NCBI GenBank assembly: GCA_963650485.1
Contig: CAVJLN010000009.1
Span: forward strand, 1-64,000
DNA length: 64,000 nt
Source: Suilimivivens sp963650485
GTDB lineage: Bacteria; Bacillota; Clostridia; Lachnospirales; Lachnospiraceae
Direction: 5' to 3'
Every line of letters begins with the position of its first letter. Within the stretch, counting starts at the first letter, position 1. The notes beneath the pieces were generated by a model, which searched no databases, was not told the origin of the DNA, and saw only the letters and a program-made list of their open reading frames with translations. The position numbers and the translations under genes were made by a program. Positions 52,465 to 60,230 of the stretch are shown here, in pieces.

Positions 52465-53880
52465 ATACAGTGAAATTCCAAGCTTATCACATACTTCACC
52501 TATCTTTGCAACCAGCTCGTTGTCCGTCATAACCGTTACACGGCCATCCTCATACTGCTGATCCACCCATACCTTCAATTCATGCACCAAGGGGGAAGAT
52601 TTTTCAAGCTGCTTGTCTGCCGGAAGCTTGTAATAGGAATTAATCCAGTGTGCAATTCCCGCAAGTCCGGAGGTGTTCGATATAGCGCACAATACCGGAC
52701 GGTTCAGAAATTTATCGGTATCAAAAATATTATAAATTTCTTCATTTTTTAATAATCCATCCGCATGTACACCGGCTCTTGTTACATTAAAATTCTTGCC
52801 GACAAACGGTGTTCTTGACGGAATATGATACCCGATTTCTTTCTCATAGTATTCTGCAAGCTCGGTGATCACTGTCGTATCCATCCCATTCAGCCCACCC
52901 TTTAACTGCGCATATTCAAATACCATAGCCTCAAGTGGTGTATTTCCGGTACGCTCTCCAATACCAAACAGGGACGTATTCACTCCGGAGCAGCCATACA
53001 GCCATGCCGTTGTCGAATTGACTACTGCCTTATAGAAGTCGTTGTGTCCATGCCATTCCAACAGCTCATGGGGAACACCGGCATGCGTATGTAATGCATA
53101 AATAATCCCCTGCACACTTCTTGGAATAACGGCTCCCGGATAGTTTACACCATACCCCATCGTATCACAGGCACGGACCTTAATCGGAATCTTGTATTCT
53201 TCCATTAATTTCATCAGTTCCAGACAAAACGGAACCACATAACCATAAATATCCGCTCTGGTAATATCCTCCAGATGACATCTTACACTGATTCCCTCTT
53301 CGAGACAATCTCTTACTACACTTAAATAATGTTCCATCGCCTGGCGACGATTCATCTTCAATTTCAGGAAAATATGATAGTCGGAACAGCTGACCAGAAT
53401 TCCGGTCTCCTTCATACCAATTTCTTTTACCAGTTTAAAGTCTTCCTTGCTTGCTCGAATCCAGCTTGTCACTTCCGGGAACTCATATCCCCGCTCCATG
53501 CACTTATAAACCGCATCACGATCCTTCTTACTGTATAGGAAGAATTCACTCTGACGGATCATTCCATTCGGTCCGCCCAGCCTATGCAGATAATCATAAA
53601 TCGTTACAATCTGCTCCGTTGTATACGGTGCTCTGGACTGCTGTCCATCACGGAATGTCGTATCCGTAATCCAGATGTCCTTTGGCATATTGTGAGGCAC
53701 AATTCGATCATTAAACGGTATCTTCGGAACCTCGGAATAAGGAAACATGTTACGGAATACGTTCGGCTTCTCCACATCATCCAGAATATACATATGCTCT
53801 TCGATTTCTAGCAGGTTATTCTTGGAATTCAGTGTCACCGGTCTGTTTAGGAAATTGCTGTTATTATCGTCCACTACCAT
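52459..53880 (-). CDS. Re-citrate synthase / isopropylmalate-homocitrate synthase family protein
   Basis: This 473-residue acyl-CoA condensing enzyme has a DRE-TIM barrel fold. After an N-terminal extension of about 65 residues comes DTTFRDGQQSRAPYT; the metal site is WHGHNDFYKAV; GERTGNTPLEAMV follows. The LeuA allosteric domain is absent. Clostridial Re-citrate synthases belong to this family and are annotated as isopropylmalate synthases; the operon with gntR and icd argues for citrate rather than homocitrate or isopropylmalate. The ATG at 53880 (GGAGG 5 bases before) is preferred to TTG at 53892. Confidence 0.8.
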   Translation of the reverse strand: MVVDDNNSNFLNRPVTLNSKNNLLEIEEHMYILDDVEKPNVFRNMFPYSEVPKIPFNDRIVPHNMPKDIWITDTTFRDGQQSRAPYTTEQIVTIYDYLHRLGGPNGMIRQSEFFLYSKKDRDAVYKCMERGYEFPEVTSWIRASKEDFKLVKEIGMKETGILVSCSDYHIFLKLKMNRRQAMEHYLSVVRDCLEEGISVRCHLEDITRADIYGYVVPFCLELMKLMEEYKIPIKVRACDTMGYGVNYPGAVIPRSVQGIIYALHTHAGVPHELLEWHGHNDFYKAVVNSTTAWLYGCSGVNTSLFGIGERTGNTPLEAMVFEYAQLKGGLNGMDTTVITELAEYYEKEIGYHIPSRTPFVGKNFNVTRAGVHADGLLKNEEIYNIFDTDKFLNRPVLCAISNTSGLAGIAHWINSYYKLPADKQLEKSSPLVHELKVWVDQQYEDGRVTVMTDNELVAKIGEVCDKLGISLYV

Positions 53881-53905
53881 ATCACCCTCCAATTATTGCA
53901 TTTTT

Positions 53906-53924
53906 GTAACCATTCAAAAGTTAC
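53906..53924. mobile_element. Degenerate MITE palindrome (copy E6)
   Basis: GTAACCATTC followed by AAAAGTTAC resembles fused element ends with changes in the right arm. No 8-bp duplication is visible. It lies in the leader of the citrate-synthase-like gene, between promoter and start. Confidence 0.35.
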
Positions 53925-53945
53925 ACATTGTGCAGAATTATGCAG

Positions 53946-53957
53946 TATACCTGTATA
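53946..53957. promoter_or_regulatory. Second GTATA palindrome, possible GntR half-operator
   Basis: TATAC CT GTATA; a two-base spacer separates the arms that are fused in the main operator 17 bp away. It falls just after the predicted transcription start. Confidence 0.35.
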
Positions 53958-53973
53958 ATTCCTGCTATGCATA

Positions 53974-53985
53974 ATTGTATACAAT
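53974..53985. promoter_or_regulatory. Candidate GntR (FCD) operator
   Basis: ATTGTATACAAT is a perfect 12-bp palindrome of the TNGTATACNA kind bound by FadR/FCD-type GntR proteins. It covers the -10 box of the operon that includes the gntR gene itself. Confidence 0.65.
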
Positions 53986-54002
53986 GATACGTGTCATGTC
54001 AA
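53974..54002 (-). promoter_or_regulatory. Sigma-A promoter of the citrate synthase-gntR-icd operon
   Basis: On the minus strand TTGACA (53997-54002), 17 bases, TACAAT (53974-53979). The -10 is embedded in the palindrome 53974-53985. Confidence 0.82.
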
Positions 54003-54076
54003 GTCCTATCTTCATTTCGTTATACTCTCTATATGCAAATAATAATATGACGTTGGGACACTGGCATCATAATATC

Positions 54077-54340
54077 CTTGTTCTTATAAACAACGAACTC
54101 TCCCTTCTCATTCTAGTAAATACCAAAGGCACGTGGCTGCTGGTAATTCCTTCCGATGAAAAATCGTGTTGTTTCCTCCGGTGGCAGATGATGATTGATA
54201 TACCACTGCTTCAGTTCTTCAATCGTTTTGGGTGTTTGATCTGTTGCCCGCTTATAAGACTTGTTGACACCCCCACAATTTGGACATTTCTCATCTGTGT
54301 CATCAATCCAACTGTTACAATACTCACACTGAACTTTCAT
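54077..54340 (-). pseudogene. Truncated zinc-ribbon protein gene with in-frame TAG
   Basis: The open frame (75 codons) has a zinc ribbon (Cys 5, 8, 19, 22) and a helix EELKQWYINHHLPPEETTRFFIG, ending RAFGIY then TAG at 54113. The frame continues past the stop as NEKGEFVVYKNK, which reads as the natural continuation of this family of zinc-ribbon proteins, and then degenerates. So a nonsense change and a 3' deletion have broken it. The promoter of the next operon starts 75 bp further on, so the deletion may have brought them together. The peptide might still be made. Confidence 0.65.
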
Positions 54341-54375
54341 ACCCTCTCCCTTTTCTCCTGTCCTAAGTAAAAGCT

Positions 54376-56619
54376 CTATACAAGTCGGAATTCTGCTTTC
54401 TGCCCGGCATCACTGTTGCCCCCGATGTAGACCTCAAATCTGCCGGGTTCTGCTGCATATTCCATGTCGATATTATAAAACCGAAGCATCTCCTCCGTGA
54501 TTTCAAATGTCACCTCCCTGCTTTCATCGGACTGAAGGGTAATTCTCTGAAAACCTTTTAACTCTCTGACCGGTCTTGCCACACTGCCTGCCACATCCCG
54601 GATATATAGCTGTACTACCTCAGTTCCTGCGCGGTTTCCAGTATTCCGTACTGTTATCTTGGCCGTAAGGCTCTCTTTCCCTGTCATCGTCTCACTGCTT
54701 AATGAGACACCGGAATAAGTAAAGCTTGTATAAGTCAATCCAAATCCAAATGCATAAAGAGGACGGTTCGGTGCATCCAGATAACCGGATACGCCTCTTG
54801 GCGTAATCACAGACTCCGGACGGCGGCGACCGGTATGCAGCTCACTGTAATATACCGGAACCTGACCAACCGTATAAGGGAAGCACATTGCAAGTCTGCC
54901 ACCCGGCTCCTGATCACCGAACAATACATCTGCAATGGCATTTCCACCTTCGGTTCCAGGGAACCAGACATGTAAAACCGCCTTTGCCTTTTCAACCACA
55001 TGGCGCAGATCTAAAGGACGACCGCTGAAGGTTACAACCACAATCTGCGGATTCACCTCATAAACCCGATCCAGTAACTCCAACTGGTGAGCCGGTAACC
55101 GGATTTCGGTCTGGGAAGCGCTTTCTCCGCTTGCCTGATAGTGCTCGCCAAGAAACAGAATAACCGTTTCTGCCTTCTTTGCGGTCTCTACCGCTTCCTG
55201 AAGCATTGCTTCCAGTTCTTCTTTGGATTTCGTATTCTCAAATTCTGCGCCAAAAGCACAGATCTTCTGCTGATATCCCAGAATCTCACAGCCTTTTGCA
55301 TAGGTAATATTTGCATCCAATTCCTTATTCCGGATTCCATCCTCCACCGTAACCAGATCCGACTGCTTCCAGAATAGCGACCAGGATCCGCAGGTCTGCT
55401 TTTCCTTTACATAAGGACCGATAAGTGCAATCCCTGTGTGCTGCGAATTTTCTGTCGCATCTGCCTTTTTCACCAACGGAAGAATATCATCGTTTTTGAG
55501 CAATACAAAGCTCTCGGCAGCAGCAACTCTTGCCAGTGCACGATGCTCCTGTTCAATTTCCGCAGCCTCATCATACACTTCATCTGCATTTTTATATGGA
55601 TTTTCAAAAAGTCCAAGACGGTTCTTGAGCCGGAGAATCCGGTACGCCGCCTCGTCAATCAGCTTCTCCTTAATTTTCCCTTCTTCTACCAGCTTCTTCA
55701 GGTGGTTCGTATAGATCTCCGTCATCATATCAATATCGACACCTGCTTTCACAGCAAGCGCAGCTGCTTCGTCTTCATCCTCAGCGATTCCATGCTTTAA
55801 AAGCTCCCAGATTGCAGCCCAGTCGGAAATTACCACTCCGTCAAATCCCCATTCCTCACGCAGAATTCCCCGCATCAATGCTTTGTTTGCACTGGAAGGA
55901 ACACGTCCTAAAGTATTAAAGGAGGTCATAATCATCTGGGCACCGGCATCTACGCCAGCCTTATAGGATGGAAGATAATCCTCACGCAGGGTTCTTTCGG
56001 AAAGCTCTACCTGATTGTAGTCACGTCCTCCCAGCGGAGCCCCGTATGCCGCAAAATGCTTCACACAGGCTGCTACATGATCTTCCTTCGAAACATCCTC
56101 TCCCTGATATCCCTTTACCATGGCAGTGGTCATACAGCGGTTCAGATAAGGATCTTCTCCTGTGGATTCCAGAACCCGTCCCCATCTGGCATCTCTTGCC
56201 AGATCAGACATCGGTGAAAAGGTCAGATGAAGTCCGGCACGTGATGCTTCCCTAGCAGAAACAGACGCCATCTTTCTTACCAGCTCCGGATCAAATGTAC
56301 ATCCCTGCGCCAGGGGTATCGGAAATACGGTACGGTATCCGTTAATCACATCTGCCATAAATAAAAGCGGGATATGATGCGGCTGATGCTCCATATAAAC
56401 CTTCTGAAACTTCTTAATTTTGGCTGCTCCTACCGTTCCAAGTACAGAACCCGCCTGCCATACCTGATCCTTCGTAAGTCCCATTTCCAGCATTGGTCCT
56501 GTAATGCTGTCCCCATTTTCTTCCATGTCATAAAAATCAGCATTCAGCTGTACCATCTGATTAATCTTCTCGTCCAACGACATATCCTTTAATAAGTCAA
56601 GTAATTCCTGTTCCTGCAT
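54376..56619 (-). CDS. bglX: Beta-glucosidase-type glycoside hydrolase, GH3
   Basis: This 747-residue protein has no signal peptide, so it acts in the cytoplasm. It has an N-terminal GH3 barrel (about 20-330) with the nucleophile Asp in GVVISDWAA, a GH3 C-terminal alpha/beta domain (about 370-590) and a fibronectin III-like domain (about 640-735). It resembles BglX-type beta-glucosidases; xylosidase activity cannot be excluded. AGGAGG lies before the ATG. No sugar transporter is adjacent. The region upstream holds element E7. Confidence 0.93.
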   Translation of the reverse strand: MQEQELLDLLKDMSLDEKINQMVQLNADFYDMEENGDSITGPMLEMGLTKDQVWQAGSVLGTVGAAKIKKFQKVYMEHQPHHIPLLFMADVINGYRTVFPIPLAQGCTFDPELVRKMASVSAREASRAGLHLTFSPMSDLARDARWGRVLESTGEDPYLNRCMTTAMVKGYQGEDVSKEDHVAACVKHFAAYGAPLGGRDYNQVELSERTLREDYLPSYKAGVDAGAQMIMTSFNTLGRVPSSANKALMRGILREEWGFDGVVISDWAAIWELLKHGIAEDEDEAAALAVKAGVDIDMMTEIYTNHLKKLVEEGKIKEKLIDEAAYRILRLKNRLGLFENPYKNADEVYDEAAEIEQEHRALARVAAAESFVLLKNDDILPLVKKADATENSQHTGIALIGPYVKEKQTCGSWSLFWKQSDLVTVEDGIRNKELDANITYAKGCEILGYQQKICAFGAEFENTKSKEELEAMLQEAVETAKKAETVILFLGEHYQASGESASQTEIRLPAHQLELLDRVYEVNPQIVVVTFSGRPLDLRHVVEKAKAVLHVWFPGTEGGNAIADVLFGDQEPGGRLAMCFPYTVGQVPVYYSELHTGRRRPESVITPRGVSGYLDAPNRPLYAFGFGLTYTSFTYSGVSLSSETMTGKESLTAKITVRNTGNRAGTEVVQLYIRDVAGSVARPVRELKGFQRITLQSDESREVTFEITEEMLRFYNIDMEYAAEPGRFEVYIGGNSDAGQKAEFRLV

Positions 56620-56655
56620 GTAATACTTCCTCCTGTCTCATTTTTAAGTTCATTC

Positions 56656-56674
56656 GTCTATTCAGAATAGTTAC
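56656..56674. mobile_element. Minimal MITE palindrome (copy E7) with 8-bp target duplication
   Basis: GT--CTATTC - A - GAATAGTTAC (two bases lost from the left tip). It is flanked by GTTCATTC at 56648-56655 and 56675-56682, a perfect 8-bp repeat. It sits 36 bp upstream of the GH3 start codon. Confidence 0.82.
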
Positions 56675-56742
56675 GTTCATTCTATTATAACGGAATTTTA
56701 CGGATTTGTATATTGACAGATGTTACAGAAGGACAACCTAAA

Positions 56743-56772
56743 AAGCGTCGTATGGAATTCCATACGACGCTT
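56743..56772 (-). terminator. Intrinsic terminator of pckA
   Basis: AAGCGTCGTATGG - AATT - CCATACGACGCTT is a 13-bp stem (30-base perfect palindrome) followed by TTTAGG on the minus strand. It lies 28 bp past the pckA stop. Confidence 0.92.
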
Positions 56773-56800
56773 CAAAATTCAATCAGTCAGAATGATAAAA

Positions 56801-58405
56801 TTATAGCTGAGGACCTGCAGATACTAATGCCTTACCTGCCGGATTTCCTTCATACTTAGCGAAGTTCTTGTTGAATCTGCCTGCTAAGTCTTTTGCTTTC
56901 TCTTCCCATGCAGAAGCATCTGCATAAGTATCACGAGGATCAAGAATTGCAGGATCTACTCCGGGAAGCTCGGTAGGAACTTCGAAGTTGAAGTAAGGAA
57001 TCTGCTTGGTAGGAGCGCTTACGATTGCACCACTTAAGATTGCATCAATAATACCTCTGGTATCCTTAATGGAAATTCTCTTTCCAGTTCCGTTCCAACC
57101 GGTATTTACAAGGTAAGCCTTAGCTCCGCTCTTTTCCATCTTCTTAACAAGTTCTTCTGCGTACTTGGTCGGATGAAGCTCAAGGAAAGCCTGTCCGAAG
57201 CAAGCAGAGAAGGTAGGTGTAGGCTCGGTAATTCCTCTTTCGGTTCCTGCAAGCTTAGCAGTAAATCCGGAAAGGAAGTAGTACTGAGTCTGTTCCGGTG
57301 TAAGGATAGATACCGGAGGAAGTACTCCGAATGCATCTGCGGAAAGGAAGATTACGTTCTTAGCTGCAGGTGCGGAAGAAATCGGACGTACAATGTTCTT
57401 AATATGGTTGATCGGATAAGACACACGAGTATTCTCGGTAACGCTCTTATCTGCGAAATCAATCTTACCAGCTTCATCTACAGTTACATTCTCAAGAAGA
57501 GCATCTCTCTTGATTGCGTTGTAGATATCAGGCTCGGAATCCTTGTCAAGGTTGATAACCTTAGCGTAGCATCCACCCTCGAAGTTGAATACGCCATTGT
57601 CATCCCAGCCATGCTCGTCATCACCAATCAGGAGACGCTTAGGATCTGTAGAAAGTGTTGTCTTACCTGTTCCGGAAAGGCCAAAGAAAATTGCAGTGTT
57701 CTCACCGTTCATATCGGTATTTGCAGAGCAGTGCATGGAAGCAATACCCTTAAGAGGAAGGTAATAGTTCATCATGGAGAACATACCCTTCTTCATTTCT
57801 CCGCCGTACCATGTGTTAATGATTACCTGCTCACGGCTGGTAATGTTGAATGCTACACATGTTTCAGAGTTTAATCCTAATTCCTTGTAGTTCTCAACTT
57901 TAGCCTTGGATGCGTTGTAAACAACGAAGTCCGGTGTAAAGTCTTTCAGTTCTTCTTCCGAAGGCTGGATGAACATGTTCTTAATGAAATGTGCCTGCCA
58001 AGCTACTTCTACGATGAAACGAACTGCCATACGTGTATCTTTATTAGCACCACAGAATGCATCTACAACGAAAAGTCTCTTGTTGGAAAGTTCCTTCTTA
58101 GCAAGATCCTTAACGGATTCCCATGCTTCCTGAGTCATCGGATGATTGTCGTTCTTGTACTCATCGGAGGTCCACCATACAGTGTCCTTAGAGTTCTCAT
58201 CCATAACGATGTACTTGTCTTTAGGAGAACGTCCGGTGTAGATACCAGTCATAACGTTAACTGCGCCGAGTTCGGTAACTTTGCCGACTTCATATCCTTC
58301 AAGACCAGCTTTTGTTTCCTCTTCAAATAAAAACTCATAAGAAGGGTTGTAAACAACTTCTGTTGTGCCAGTAATGCCATACTGACTTAAATTAATGTCT
58401 GCCAT
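56801..58405 (-). CDS. pckA: Phosphoenolpyruvate carboxykinase (ATP)
   Basis: This 534-residue enzyme interconverts oxaloacetate + ATP and PEP + CO2 + ADP; in gut fermenters it often runs toward oxaloacetate. P-loop GLSGTGKTTLST, the RSPKDK block near residue 60 and GDDEHGWDDNGVFNFEGGCY are visible. The ATG at 58405 is chosen (AGAGG 9 bases before); a TTG two codons earlier is possible. It is divergent from citrate synthase. A Rex-like site lies in its leader. Confidence 0.97.
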   Translation of the reverse strand: MADINLSQYGITGTTEVVYNPSYEFLFEEETKAGLEGYEVGKVTELGAVNVMTGIYTGRSPKDKYIVMDENSKDTVWWTSDEYKNDNHPMTQEAWESVKDLAKKELSNKRLFVVDAFCGANKDTRMAVRFIVEVAWQAHFIKNMFIQPSEEELKDFTPDFVVYNASKAKVENYKELGLNSETCVAFNITSREQVIINTWYGGEMKKGMFSMMNYYLPLKGIASMHCSANTDMNGENTAIFFGLSGTGKTTLSTDPKRLLIGDDEHGWDDNGVFNFEGGCYAKVINLDKDSEPDIYNAIKRDALLENVTVDEAGKIDFADKSVTENTRVSYPINHIKNIVRPISSAPAAKNVIFLSADAFGVLPPVSILTPEQTQYYFLSGFTAKLAGTERGITEPTPTFSACFGQAFLELHPTKYAEELVKKMEKSGAKAYLVNTGWNGTGKRISIKDTRGIIDAILSGAIVSAPTKQIPYFNFEVPTELPGVDPAILDPRDTYADASAWEEKAKDLAGRFNKNFAKYEGNPAGKALVSAGPQL

Positions 58406-58427
58406 TTCCAAAAACCTCTCTTCCTTA

Positions 58428-58445
58428 TTGTTAAATATATAACTA
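58428..58445. promoter_or_regulatory. Candidate Rex operator in the pckA leader
   Basis: TTGTTAA ATAT ATAACTA on the plus strand matches the Rex consensus TTGTTAA-N4-TTAACAA at 12 of 14 positions. It would lie just downstream of the predicted pckA start of transcription (about 58457). Confidence 0.45.
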
Positions 58446-58463
58446 TTTCCATAGCCAAGATAA

Positions 58464-58492
58464 AATATATCATATTTTTTTTCAGAAGTAAA
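58464..58492 (-). promoter_or_regulatory. Candidate sigma-A promoter of pckA
   Basis: On the minus strand TTTACT (58487-58492), 17 bases, TATATT (58464-58469). Confidence 0.5.
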
Positions 58493-58567
58493 TATGCTGT
58501 GATGCGAATTTTCGGAGATTTTTATATTTTATAATTATTAATTTTTTGTAAACAATCTGTTTTTTAC

Positions 58568-58597
58568 TTGCCTGCTTTTTTTCATTTGTGCTATATT
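58568..58597 (+). promoter_or_regulatory. Candidate sigma-A promoter of citrate synthase
   Basis: TTGCCT (58568-58573), 18 bases, TATATT (58592-58597). It implies a leader of about 170 nt before the start at 58774; I see no recognised riboswitch in it. The rest of this 368-bp AT-rich intergenic region holds the pckA signals and nothing else I can name. Confidence 0.45.
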
Positions 58598-58773
58598 AAT
58601 GGTACTAACTTTTCTGCGTTTTTCTATTACAGTATGGAATCGCAACATCTTGGCCTTTAATACAGAATGTTTCCCAACTTATTTACCAGATACTATTTTT
58701 AAATTCAATATTTATGATAGAAAACTTAACCCAACCACACAACATGATCATTGCAGCAGAAAGGAGTTTTGCT

Positions 58774-60144
58774 ATGGCAGATAATAACATTTTTTCAGAG
58801 ATCACTCCCGATATCATACGCCTTGCTCAAAAGAGCGAAACTGCAGACCTCATTGATACCGAATTATTCACGAAATATGATGTAAAACGGGGCTTACGCG
58901 ACTTAAACGGCAAGGGTGTTCTGGCCGGCTTAACCAGAATTTCCGATGTCCGTGCAACCGAGATCATCAACGGAGAATCTCATCCCTGTCACGGACGGCT
59001 GTTTTACCGCGGGTACGATGTCAAGGATCTGGTCAGTGGATTCACAAGCGATGGGCGCTTTGGATTTGAAGAAGTCGCTTATCTTCTTCTGTTCGATGAG
59101 CTTCCTAACGAGAAGGAGCTTGCCGGTTTCCGTTCCATGCTCGCCACCTACCGAAGCCTTCCCACAGGCTTTGTCCGTGATATTATTATGAAGGCGCCGA
59201 GTCAGGATATGATGAACACTCTTGCAAGAAGCGTGCTTACCTTATATTCCTATGATGACCGTGCTGATGACGTTTCACTTCCTAACGTGCTTCGTCAGTG
59301 CCTGCAGCTGATCAGCCTGTTCCCGCTGCTCTCCATTTACGGCTATCAGGCTTACTGCCACTATCACGATGGAAAAAGCCTGTTCATCCATCGTCCGGAT
59401 CCGTCTCTTTCCACCGCAGAAAACATCCTGCATATTTTAAGACCGGACAGCCGGTACACTCCTCTGGAAGCCAAGCTGCTGGATATTGCCCTGGTACTAC
59501 ATATGGAACACGGTGGTGGTAATAATTCCTCCTTCACGACCCATGTAGTAACCTCCTCTCTCACCGATACCTATTCTGTCATTGCCGCTGCAATCGGTTC
59601 CCTGAAGGGTCCCCGACACGGCGGTGCGAATATTAAGGTTGTTAAAATGTTCGAGGAAATGAAACAAGAGGTCAAAGACTGGACGAACGAAGACGAGGTT
59701 GCAGATTACCTTCGTAAGCTTCTTCATAAGGAGGCCTTCGATCATGCCGGTCTCATCTATGGTGTGGGACATGCGATTTATTCCAAGTCCGATCCAAGAG
59801 CAGTCATTTTCAAATCCTTCGTGGAAAAGCTCTCCGTGGAAAAGCATCTGGAAAAGGAATTTGCACTGTACTCTCTTGTTGAAACTCTTGCTCCGAAGGT
59901 CATTGCCGATGAACGTCAGATGTATAAAGGAGTCAGCATCAACGTGGACTTCTATTCCGGCTTCGTATATCAGATGCTCGGACTTCCTTTAGAACTCTAC
60001 ACACCAATCTTTGCGATTGCACGTATTGTCGGCTGGAGTGCACACCGTATGGAAGAGCTTGCGAACAATGGTAAAATCATCCGTCCGGCTTATAAACCAA
60101 TCACAGAAGATCTTACTTATGTAGAAATGAAAAAACGGTGCTGA
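58774..60144 (+). CDS. Citrate synthase (Si type) / 2-methylcitrate synthase family
   Basis: This 456-residue protein belongs to the classical citrate synthase fold, unrelated to the Re-type enzyme at 52459. It is longer than usual at the N-terminus. Catalytic blocks are HMEHGGGNNSSFTTHVV, the His in GVGHAIYSKSDPRA and the Asp/Arg region NVDFYSGFVYQMLGLP. The ATG at 58774 has AAGGAG 7 bases upstream; the 20-residue longer frame has none. Citrate or methylcitrate activity cannot be separated by eye. No prp genes are nearby, which favours citrate. Confidence 0.9.
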   Translation: MADNNIFSEITPDIIRLAQKSETADLIDTELFTKYDVKRGLRDLNGKGVLAGLTRISDVRATEIINGESHPCHGRLFYRGYDVKDLVSGFTSDGRFGFEEVAYLLLFDELPNEKELAGFRSMLATYRSLPTGFVRDIIMKAPSQDMMNTLARSVLTLYSYDDRADDVSLPNVLRQCLQLISLFPLLSIYGYQAYCHYHDGKSLFIHRPDPSLSTAENILHILRPDSRYTPLEAKLLDIALVLHMEHGGGNNSSFTTHVVTSSLTDTYSVIAAAIGSLKGPRHGGANIKVVKMFEEMKQEVKDWTNEDEVADYLRKLLHKEAFDHAGLIYGVGHAIYSKSDPRAVIFKSFVEKLSVEKHLEKEFALYSLVETLAPKVIADERQMYKGVSINVDFYSGFVYQMLGLPLELYTPIFAIARIVGWSAHRMEELANNGKIIRPAYKPITEDLTYVEMKKRC

Positions 60145-60160
60145 TGCACCGTTTTTCTTT
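60131..60160 (+). terminator. Intrinsic terminator overlapping the citrate synthase stop
   Basis: AAAAACGGTGC - TGAT - GCACCGTTTTT is an 11-bp stem followed by C and TTT. The stop codon TGA is in the loop. Confidence 0.9.
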
Positions 60161-60165
60161 ATCTA

Positions 60166-60219
60166 TTCTATTCAGAACCGCATGTAAAACCGTTGCTAAC
60201 GCAACTCGAGTTTTACTCA
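60166..60219 (-). mobile_element. MITE half element (copy E8)
   Basis: CTATTCAGAACCGCATGTAAAAC (split CTATTCAGAACC + GCATGTAAAAC), CGTTGC-TAAC-GCAAC and GAGTTTTACTCAT form the element hairpin; the outermost GTAA and the left third are lost. The inner stem is GTTGC/GCAAC. It lies between the convergent citrate synthase and thrC genes. Confidence 0.72.
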
Positions 60220-60230
60220 TCTGTTTCAGG

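Noticed and set aside
57173..57874. 233-codon plus-strand open frame inside pckA
   Set aside because: Antisense to a highly conserved gene; composition (Cys/Arg-rich, low complexity) is not like a real protein.
58598..58773. Riboswitch in the long citrate synthase leader
   Set aside because: The leader is AT-rich without a recognisable conserved aptamer core or terminator hairpin.
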